From CAWJKP01 sp963843465 (GTDB taxonomy: Bacteria; Planctomycetota; Planctomycetia; Pirellulales; Thermoguttaceae), in NCBI GenBank assembly GCA_963843465.1, contig CAWJKP010000001.1, forward strand, positions 1,178,001-1,242,000: 64,000 bases of DNA, given 5' to 3'. A program made the position numbers and the translations under genes. Each line of letters begins with the position of its first letter. Within the stretch, counting starts at the first letter, position 1. Positions 56,365 to 64,000 of the stretch are shown here, in pieces. The notes beneath the pieces are model-generated. The model saw only the letters and a program-made list of their open reading frames with translations, did no database searches and was not told the origin of the DNA.

Positions 56365-58235
56365 TCACCGCGTCGATTGGGCTTTCACCGTGTCCTCAAA
56401 CCGCACCTGCGCCGGGATTTTGTGTTTCTCGAAATCGGTGTCCGGCCCGAACGCCGGCCATGCCAGGTCGCCAAACCACGCCGGCTTCTCCTTCAGATAG
56501 AGGCTCTTGGGCAGCGCGGCGCCGCCGAGCGATTCGCTCGGATGCACGCCGTTGTCCTTGTAGTTGTAGTTCCCCTTCACAATCGTGCTGGCCGCAACAT
56601 CCAGGTCGAGTTCCTGGTATCCGTTTGGGCCCGGGTGTTTCCCGCCGGCCCTGACCTTCACCCAGTCCTCCCAGGGCTTGCCCTTACTCAACTGGGCCGT
56701 CTTCCCGTTGGCCCAGCCGTTGCCCATGTTGGGATACCCCAGCGAATAGATGTAGTGCTTCTGGTAACTGAAACCTTGCGGTTCCACCTCGTATTCCCAC
56801 GCATACCCCTTCGTTCCCAGGATATTGCCCACGATACTGTAATCCCGCGTCCACCGATTCAGGTTCACACAGATCCAGAAGTCCATGCTCTTCCCGGTTT
56901 CGCTGGTCCCATGGAACCAGTTGCGGAAGGCCGTGTCGTGCGATGCGCTGCCATGGTAGCCGTCGCACTGGAATCGCGGCGCCACGTTCCCCTCATAGAG
57001 GTTGAAACTGCAATGCGGGCTGTGGTTGGTGTCGATCGAGCAGCCCAGCATCCCGTTCTGTCCGACGAACACCGCGCTGTCATAGCAGAGGTTGTACGCC
57101 ACCACGCTCCCCGAGGTCGCATTCACCTCCAGGTGTGGAAACTGTTCCGCGAGGATGTTATCTTCGATCAGGCAGAAGGAGCATCCGCCGAAGAGGATCC
57201 CCGCGCCGTTGGAGCCCGCTCCCTTCCGCTTGCACACATAGCTGTGCCTGATTTCGCTTTGAATCGAATCCGCCAGGTTGATGTGATAGTTGGTGATGTT
57301 GAGCACGGCCACGTTCCTGATCCAGCACCCGTAGGCCACGTCCATCCGGATGCCGTTCGACGGATTGCCCTGGTCGCCGTCGACCGTCAGCTCCTCGATG
57401 CCCACGAATGCCACGCGCGTGCCGGCCGGCCTGAGCACGGGCGAGAGCGACTGGGGCAGGTCGAACAGCAAGCCCGGCGCCAGGGTCACCGTGGCGGGCG
57501 TCTTTGCCACGATCCGCGACAACTGCTTTCGCAGGTACTCGAAACTCCCTTGCGGCATCACCGGCAGCTTCGGCTCGTTCTTCAGCGACACCTGCACGAT
57601 CTGCCCGATCCCGCCGTTGGGATAGGCGTCGAGCGCCTTCGTATCTCCGACGTTCAGCACCGTGGCTCCCCGCTTGGGGCTGCCCGCGATGTCCAGCTTG
57701 AGCCGGTTTGCGTACCACCAGTCGGCGCCTGCAGCGCAGCTTCCGATGTCGATCGCCGGGTTGCACCCCTGGTGGGGTATGAGCACGGTCTTCCCCGGCC
57801 CCGCGCCTCGCAGCGTGAAGCGACTCTTGTAGCCGATCCGGATCGGCTTGTCGAGGCGGTAGGTGCCGGCCGGCAGATACACCACGTCCTTCTCCTTTGC
57901 GCCGGCGATCGCTTGCTGGATCGCCGGCTGTGCATCGGCCGCCCCGGTCTTGTCTGTGCCGTAGGGCGCTGGGTGACGTCGATCAGGTGCGTGCGGTCGG
58001 CGGGAATGCCGCCGGGAACGCCCACGGTGACGCCCGGCGTCCAGTCCGTCTGCCGGTCGGGCGGAATGATCTCGCCGGCGGTCAAAGCGCCGGCCCGCTG
58101 CATCGCGGCGTCATCTTGCTGCGGGGTTCCCAGGTCGGTCTTGGGTTGGCGGGCCCAGCCCGAGGCTCCCAAGGTGGCCAACAGAAGAAAGGCTGCGCAC
58201 GCGCGGCCGAAGAGGGGGTGAAGGAACCTCGTCAT
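56365..58235 (-). CDS. Exported right-handed beta-helix (pectate lyase-like) protein, frameshifted
   Basis: About 623 residues. The ATG at 58235 gives a signal peptide (MTRFLHPLFGRACAAFLLLA). Near 57968 one base shifts the frame: HLIDVTQ should join PYGTDKTGAADAQPAIQQAI and then DVVYLPAGTYRLDKPI, a pectate_lyase_3-like opening. Helix rungs follow (RFTLRGAGPGKTVLIPHQGC, EELTVDGDQGNPSNGIRMDV, GCWIRNVAVLNITNYHINLA, GCSFCLIEDNILAEQFPHLE). The organisation resembles other planctomycete exported glycan lyase-like proteins. It ends about 93 bp from the Asp-box gene's start on the same strand, so the two may be co-transcribed. Confidence 0.82.
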
Positions 58236-58547
58236 GGAAGAGATCTCGCAATGGGGCCAGTGGTCCTGTCTGGTCGTACGCGGAACCAAGAGAGCGATGC
58301 CAATGTACCGCGCAAGTCATACGAATGTCAAAGAACGCTGGTTCTACAACAGCGCTTTCACGGAAACAGGCCTGACTGTTTGGCCAGCCATGTCTTTCAC
58401 ACGGAATAATTGCTAGGCACAGGGTGGCGTGATGGTAAAATGGATGACCAAACGAGCGAAGGTCGGTTTCAGGATCACTGCAACTGGGCAATACCGGCTT
58501 AATCCGGCGACTCTCCCAGGAACCCTGAAGAAGGAAGGTTGTAAACC
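58236..58547. other. Divergent promoter region
   Basis: 312 bp between divergent exported-protein genes. AAGGAAGG (58530-58537) serves as ribosome-binding site for the plus-strand gene. I see no other element or gene. Confidence 0.5.
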
Positions 58548-60514
58548 ATGATGACTCGCAAAGTTGGCAGGTTGACTATAGTACTTGGCGTGGCGGCAAT
58601 GCTGTTCAGCAGGGCACAGAGCGCTCCGCTCACGTTCGATAACGCCGACGCCCTCAAGCAACTCACGGTTAGCGGCGACGTAAGCGTGGACACGTCGAAA
58701 GACCGCGGCGGCGTCAAAGGGCTCGAGACTGCCGGCGCGGCGCGGGCTGGCCAACGCAAGGGCGGGTCGCTGCGGGTGGGACCCGGGGGCAAAGCGGTCT
58801 GGCCCCTGCGCAAAAGGACGGAACAGGAGTGCTTGAATTGTGGGTCTACGAGGATGCCGCGAAACCCGCGAAGCCCCGGGACTATGGGGCCGGGGCCATG
58901 TGGGGGCTGATGCAGGCCGACGGGCACATGGTGGCGGTGGGAGCCATCTACGCGCCCTATCTCAACGGGGCGGAGACCTACGCCGCAGCCACCCTCAATC
59001 CCGAGAAACAGAAGCCTTGGCAGCAGGTGACGTACCTCGGCGGCAAGCGCGCACCGGGCTGGCACAAATGGACCTTTGACTTCGACCCCGACAAGGGCAT
59101 GCGACTGTTGTACGACGACCAGGAGGTGAGGAACTTCAACTGGAACCAGTCGAAGCTCAAGGGCTTTGCCAACGTGGTCTTCTTCGGCGACGCCACCGAC
59201 GCCAAGCAAACGCTGTGGGTGGACGACGTAAACGTTACGCTCGGCCCGCCGGCGCGTGTCGCCCCGGTGTGGCCGCCGCCGCCCCCGACGCCGCCGGCCG
59301 ACCTTACCGTGCTGCCGCCGCAGGCCCCCTGGAACCCCACCCCCTACGCCCAGTGGAAGAACGGGCCGGGCAAGGGCGAGGACTACTTCCCCATCGCCGT
59401 CTGGCTCCAGGATCCCAAGAACGCCCCGCGCTACAAGGCCGCCGGGATCAACCTCTACATCGGACTATGGCAAGGCCCCACCGCAGCGCAATTGAAGTCG
59501 CTGCGCGACGCGGACATGCCGGTGGTCTGCGACCTGAACGACTACGCGCGCTCGCACCTGAACGAACCGCTGTTCGTCGGCTGGATGCACGGCGACGAGC
59601 CGGACAATGCTCAGCCCTTTGCCGACTTCTGGAAGCGCGACAAGGAGAAGATCAGGGAAGGCTGGCCTGAGATTTACGGACAACAGGGCCTGGCCAGGCG
59701 GGACTACCAGGGCTATGGCCCGCCCGTGCCGCCGCAATGGATCGTGCGCGACTACGAGAAAGCCAAGGCCGACGATCCCGCGAGGCCGATTTTCCTGGGG
59801 CTGGGACAGGGAGTGGCCTGGGAGAAGTGGTACGGCCGGGGCGAACGCTCAGGCCACCTGGAGGACTACGCCAAGTACATCGAAGGCTGCGACATCCCCT
59901 GTTTCGACATCTACCCGGCGGCCCACGACAACCTTGCCGTGAAGGACGCGCTCTGGTACGTGCCCCGCGGCGTGCGGCGCCTGCGCGAGTGGTGCAAGGA
60001 CAGCAAGCCGGTGTGGGTCCACCTCGAAACCGGCGGCATCGGTTCGGCCGACGCTCAACCGACCCCGCACCAGGTCAAGGCCGAGGTCTGGATGGCCCTC
60101 ATCCACGGTGCGCGCGGCATTGACTACTTCGTACACCAGTTCAAGCCGAAGTTCAACGAGCATGCGCTATTGGATAACCCGGCCATGCTGGCCGCGGTGA
60201 CCGCCGTCAATAAGCGGATCGCTTCGCTCGCCCGCGTCCTGAACAGCGCGACCATCGCCGAGGGGGTAGTAGTCGAGTCCACCAATCCCAAGACACCAGT
60301 CCACGCCGTGGTCAAGCGCAAAGACGGGGCGACGTATGTCTTCAGTGCCGCAATGTACTGCGAAAAGACCGAGGCGACTTTCCGCGTCAAGGGTTTGACG
60401 GTAGCCCGGAGAGCCAAAGTGCTCGACGAAGACAGGACGGTTCGGGTCAACAACGGCGTGTTCAGCGATGCGTTTGCCGGCAACGGCGTGCATCTATATC
60501 GGATTGCGGAGTAG
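58548..60514 (+). CDS. Exported TIM-barrel (glycosidase-like) protein, frameshifted near 58812
   Basis: About 655 residues with a signal peptide (LTIVLGVAAMLFSRAQS). The N-terminal 200 residues look like a jelly-roll binding domain (LTFDNADALKQLTVSGDVSV, GWHKWTFDFDPDKGMRLLYD, TLWVDDVNVTLGPP), broken near 58812 in CGCAAAAGGAC, where one A appears missing (joins as KKDGTGVLELWVYEDAAKP). A Pro-rich linker leads to a TIM-barrel-like domain (YFPIAVWLQDPKNAPRYKAA, PLFVGWMHGDEPDNAQPF, CDIPCFDIYPAAHD, VWMALIHGARGIDYFVHQF). The Glu in HGDEPDN is a candidate catalytic residue. C-terminal beta strands follow. The exact family and substrate are unknown. Confidence 0.72.
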
Positions 60515-60745
60515 CGTTCCCGGTTCTCGTCGGCCGTATCCAGATTGTCGCCGATGCAGACCGGCGATGAGAATATTTGGTTCAGCCCTGCACGACGCGC
60601 ATTTGGGCATCCCAGTCCGGTTGGGACGGCGATGGACCCTGGCCTGTCAGGCATGGCTCTTGGCTTCTGCCTGCCTCCATGCCCAAGAGTTCGGTCCCGA
60701 CGCCGTAGGTCCGGGGGCCGGCCGCAAAACGAAAGGACACGAATA
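60515..60745. other. Intergenic spacer
   Basis: 231 bp between two same-strand genes. An AAAGGACACGAATA leader serves the next ATG. No gene or clear terminator is visible. Confidence 0.45.
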
Positions 60746-63375
60746 ATGATCCAGAAAATAGTGTTGTCGGCGTTTCTGGCGGCAGTGGCGACGAGTCTTC
60801 TCCGGCCCCAGCCAACGGCCGGGCAGGTCTACAACCTCAAGATCATCACGGATGCGCGCCCAGACTACTCGGACATGGAGAGCATGGTCCGCAGCATCGC
60901 CGCCAAGTGGTCCACGCCGCGCGAGAAGTGCTGGGCGCTGTACTACTGGAACCACTTCGCCCGCCGACAGACCACCCCGATGGTCCTCCACGGTTACGAA
61001 TTGACCGACCCGATCCGGCAGTTCAACGACTACGGTTTCACCCAGTGCAGCACGATCGCGGGGATCAACTGCGCCATCTGGAACTACATGGGCTACAAGT
61101 GCCACTTCTGGGATATCGCCAACCACACGGTGCCCGAAGTCGAGTATGAGGGCCGCTACCACATGTTCGACGACAGCATGTCCAACCTCTGCACCCTGTG
61201 CGACGGCAAGACGATCGCCGGCGTCGAGGACATCTGGGAAGAGGTCGGCTGCGAGGCCTCCGGCGGCGCAAAACAGCGCGGGCATCGGGCGTTGTACCAC
61301 AGCCTCTATGCCACCAGCCCCAAAGGCTACCTCCAGGGCTCGGACGACATTCGATCGCTTGCGGGTTGGGGCGCGTGCTTCCGCAACCGCAACCAGCCTA
61401 AAGGCTTCTACAACCAGGAGTGGGGCCACCGCTACATCCTCAATCTGCTGCCCAATGCGGTTTATTCCCGGAGTTACTGCCGTATTGACGGCGGCGGGCG
61501 GCCCGTGCCGGAAGACCGCAAGCAGTACAAGAATGATGTCAACGCCTTCGTTACCAACCCCGAGGTCAAGGATTTCGGTGGCGACGGGGAATCGCCCAAC
61601 CCACGGTATCGCATTCGCGGCGTGGGACAGTGGGAATTCCTGCCGGACCTTTCCGCCGAGGGCCTTGGCGCCAGATCGTCAGCCAGAGGAACATCCATGC
61701 CGTGCAGGGCGGACTGGCCCCGGTGGCGGCTGGCCAACCGGCGGAAGTCATCTTCAAGGTCAACTCTGCCAATGCCACGACCAGCCTGACCGTGGACGCT
61801 GACTTTGTCCTCCGCACCGATCAAGACCGGGCAAAGCTCTCGGTGAGCACCAACAACGGACGGACGTGGAAGCAGGTGTGGGCCAGCCAGCCCCGCCAAG
61901 CGTCCGCCAAGGTCAACTTGCGCGACGAGGTCAACGGTCTCTACGAGACCCTCATCCGTGTGGAACTGCTGGCCCGATCCCAACCGCGCGACGCCCTGCT
62001 CAAGAGCCTTGGATTGAAGGCGATGACGGAGTTCAACACCAAGACCAACCCGGCCCTCAACTGGGGTCAGAACACGGTGTACGTCGGCGCCGGCGATCAA
62101 AGCGAGTCGATCGTCTACTGGCCCAACCTGAGGGGCGACAAGTGGAAGCCTTATGCCAGCGACAGCGGGAACATGACCACGGGCGCTAACGAATACGGCG
62201 TGGGCAACATGTTTCCCGCCAAGAGGGGCCACGAGGGCTATGTCGTCTTCCGCATGGATGCCCCCGCCGACATTACGCGAGTCACTTACGGTGGCCGCTT
62301 CGCCGTGCTCAACTCGGATTCGCGCGTCGAACTGTGTCACTCCTTCGACGAAGGGAAGACCTGGACGACCGACTGGACCCTTGCCCAAGCAGCCCCCGAC
62401 ATAGTTCACTACCCGACGCTCGACAAGGTGCCACCCGGCACCCGCACCGTGTTGTACAAGTACGCGGCGTTGCGGGATGCGGCAAAACGCCCTTCCGCCA
62501 GCATCTACGCCGTCCGCATGGAAGCCGACTACGCGCCTGCCGCCAAGGCGGTCAGCGGACCTATCGAGGTCACTTTCGCCTGGAAGGAGCGACAGGACGA
62601 CTACACGCTGAAGCCCCGCAGCCACACGCAGGCCGTGACCACGCTTCCCTTCAAGTACGTCATCAACGTCGGCGGCGCGGATCATCCTGTCATGGAAGCC
62701 TTGGCAGTAAGGTTGGTCGGTGCGAGATCGGTCGCGCCGCCGGCCACTCCCTCCGCCAAGCTAAGTTACTCCGATGGCCACGACAGAAGCGCGGTCAAGT
62801 GGATGCCCACTTGGGCCACCGTGGGCAAGAACCTGGCGCTGGGCAAGCCCTACAGTTTCAGCGTGCCGCCTGTCGGCCAGTGGAGTGCCCAGATTGACCC
62901 CGCCACGTGCCTTACGGATGGGGTGATCGGCAGCCTGACCGCGAACGGCGGGGGCATCGGCTGGACCTACGACCTCAATCCCCAGATCGTCGTCGACCTG
63001 GGCCAGGCGCAGACCTGCGGGGCCTTCCGGGCTGCTATTACCTGCGGCTGGCCCTGGTGGGACGCCCTCAAGGGAGAAGTCAAGGACAAAATCGAAGTCC
63101 TGACCTCCATGGCCGGGAAACAATACGCCTTGCAAGGTCAGCTTCGCATGAACATGCGGTTCAAGGATGTCCCGGCGAACGTCATGCTTCCTGACGACGA
63201 GGGCGCCGGCGGCTTCATCGCGGAACTCGTGTTGCCGAAGGGCGTTCAAGCCCGGTACGTGAAGTTCAAGGTCACCTCCCCACGCATCATGCAGTTGATG
63301 GAATTGCAGGTGTTTGACTGGATCAGGTACGAACCTTTTGACTTGCGGTTGTCGCTGCCGGACGACAAACCATGA
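60746..63375 (+). CDS. Exported transglutaminase-like + discoidin protein, paralogue, frameshifted
   Basis: About 876 residues; the ATG at 60746 follows AAAGGACACGAATA. The signal peptide (MIQKIVLSAFLAAVATSLLR) leads to QVYNLKIITDARPDYSDM, matching HVYNLHLVTDNVPDYTDM of the paralogue at 51119. The Cys-His-Asp order recurs: Cys in GFTQCSTIAGINCAIWNYMG, His in WDIANHTVPEVEYEG, Asp in RYHMFDDSMSNLC. The frame breaks near 61668 (LSAEGL, then RQIVSQRNIHAVQGGLAPVA). Beta-sandwich segments and a discoidin-like C-terminus follow (QIVVDLGQAQTCGAFRAAIT, GVQARYVKFKV). Several Cys pairs suggest disulfides. It closes the exported cluster before nested IS-B ends. Confidence 0.78.
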
Positions 63376-63462
63376 TAGGCTAGAGTGCAAGATGACCAAG
63401 ATAGTGCAACCTTTTTTCTGTAAAAGTCATGCCGGATTCGATTCGGAGGACACGAACCGATA

Positions 63463-63474
63463 ATGGAAGACCGA
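63463..63474 (+). pseudogene. Probable gene start disrupted by IS family B
   Basis: GGAGGA (63445-63450), then ACACGAACCGATA and ATG at 63463, resemble the leader of the gene at 60746. Only four codons separate the ATG from the first IS-B terminal repeat (63475), so whatever gene began here has been cut off. Confidence 0.4.
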
Positions 63475-63566
63475 GCTGTCTGTCACGACATTCTGCACTT
63501 TTCTGCGCGAGTTCTCGTCAGCTCGGCCGGCCAGTTCCGGCAATTCGGTCACAGACGCTTGACCGA
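63475..63566 (+). mobile_element. Solo transposase-side end of IS family B
   Basis: The 43-bp terminal repeat followed by TCAGCTCGGCCGGCCAGTTC and CGGCAATTCGGTCACAGACG matches, in inverted orientation, the transposase-proximal end of the full copy (31490-31581). The match stops after about 92 bp, where the opposite kind of IS-B end begins. It is the edge of one copy with another copy inserted in it. Confidence 0.85.
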
Positions 63567-64000
63567 GCTGTCTGTCATGACATTCTGCACTTTTCTGCGC
63601 GAGTTCTCGCCACCATCATCGCACTACCGTCGGCCACCCCCCATCGCCGTTGGTTCCTGCGGTAGCTTGACCGTGAACGGTTCAGCTCCTGTCCCCGGTT
63701 TCCCGTTGCGCCGCCCGCCACGAGCGTACCTTGGCTACTGCCCAAGTGACGCATCGAGTCGGCCGGCTTCAGTTCCGGCTGGCAGCCAGAAGTTCGCAGG
63801 CCCCGCAGTCACGCTTCCGATTCGCTTCCGCCCGTGCCTGGCGTGCCTCTTGCCGGGCGGTTTCAGGTCGCCGGGGAGTGTGGTCCCCGTTCTGGAAGTA
63901 CATCTCGTCCGGCGTCTGCCCCTGGAACGCGGAATGCGGTAGTCGCGTGTTGTGCTCGTGGACATAGAACCGAACCAGCTTCTCCACCGCGCTGACGGTG
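63567..64000 (-). mobile_element. Insertion sequence family B, partial copy running off the window
   Basis: Begins with the terminal repeat (GCTGTCTGTCATGACATTCT, one mismatch to the full copy) at 63567 and continues in the same orientation as the copy at 30543. The transposase is on the minus strand and extends past the window edge. Confidence 0.9.
63769..64000 (-). CDS. Family B DDE (rve-type) transposase, C-terminal part (partial)
   Basis: The C-terminal 77 or so codons in one unbroken frame: TVSAVEKLVRFYVHEHNTRL, PHSAFQGQTPDEMYFQNGDH, QARAEANRKRDCGACELLAA, ending SRN-stop. Unlike the 30543 copy there is no frameshift after PHSAFQG. The rest of the gene, including the DDE residues, is outside the window, so activity cannot be judged. 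Confidence 0.88.
   Translation of the reverse strand, partial: TVSAVEKLVRFYVHEHNTRLPHSAFQGQTPDEMYFQNGDHTPRRPETARQEARQARAEANRKRDCGACELLAASRN

Noticed and set aside
1..64000. tRNA, rRNA, riboswitch or replication-origin signals
   Set aside because: I looked for conserved tRNA arms, rRNA blocks and DnaA-box clusters and saw none I could support; a covariance-model scan was not possible here.

Overview
The window looks like a planctomycete chromosome segment (phylum Planctomycetota). The main evidence is two copies of the module that is nearly diagnostic for that phylum: proteins with DUF1549/DUF1553 domains (one also carrying a planctomycete-type cytochrome-c motif, CFVCHGPD) beside Tat-exported DUF1501 proteins. 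The DNA is GC-rich, so many long shadow ORFs run antisense to real genes. I saw no rRNA, tRNA, CRISPR array, transcription regulator or transporter. Nearly every gene not belonging to a mobile element or the UroD-like pair begins with a signal peptide or Tat signal, so this is an export-dominated, glycan-oriented region.

Layout. 1-2.3 kb: a beta-helix/PKD protein. 2.3-9.5 kb (minus): an operon of an SGNH-type hydrolase, a CBM9/FlgD/beta-propeller protein and a GH101-like protein. 9.5-13.1 kb: a decayed insertion sequence (family A, copy 1), a second beta-helix protein and a transposase scrap. 13.2-20.7 kb: DUF1549/DUF1553, DUF1501 and PPC-domain proteins in series, with an IS3-family element inserted between the first two. 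20.7-22.5 kb: two broken UroD-like genes and a fragment of IS family B. 22.5-26.4 kb (minus): a second DUF1501 + cytochrome/DUF1549/DUF1553 operon. 26.8-30.5 kb: a discoidin/NHL-type exported protein. 30.5-31.6 kb: IS family B copy, cutting off a sialate O-acetylesterase-like gene that follows a nitrilase-family gene. 32.9-40.6 kb: a CBM9/FlgD paralogue cut by IS-A copy 2, then a translationally coupled series of unknown exported proteins ending at IS-A copy 3. 40.9-63.4 kb: large exported enzymes and binding proteins: a zinc-ribbon-containing GH-like protein, GH51 arabinofuranosidase, Kelch-like propeller, group II intron with reverse transcriptase, two transglutaminase-like/discoidin paralogues, an Asp-box (BNR) propeller, a third beta-helix protein and a TIM-barrel-like protein. 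63.5 kb to the end: nested ends of IS family B.

Together the cluster resembles a planctomycete counterpart of a polysaccharide-utilisation region, with binding, de-branching, de-esterification and backbone functions but no SusC/SusD pair. That reading is inference from domain content. Two processes have damaged the region. Mobile elements repeatedly sit exactly where genes are cut. Separately, about fourteen genes are split by what look like single-base frameshifts, often just after the signal peptide. The second pattern could be real decay or consensus error in the assembly, and it should be settled before any gene is called a pseudogene.
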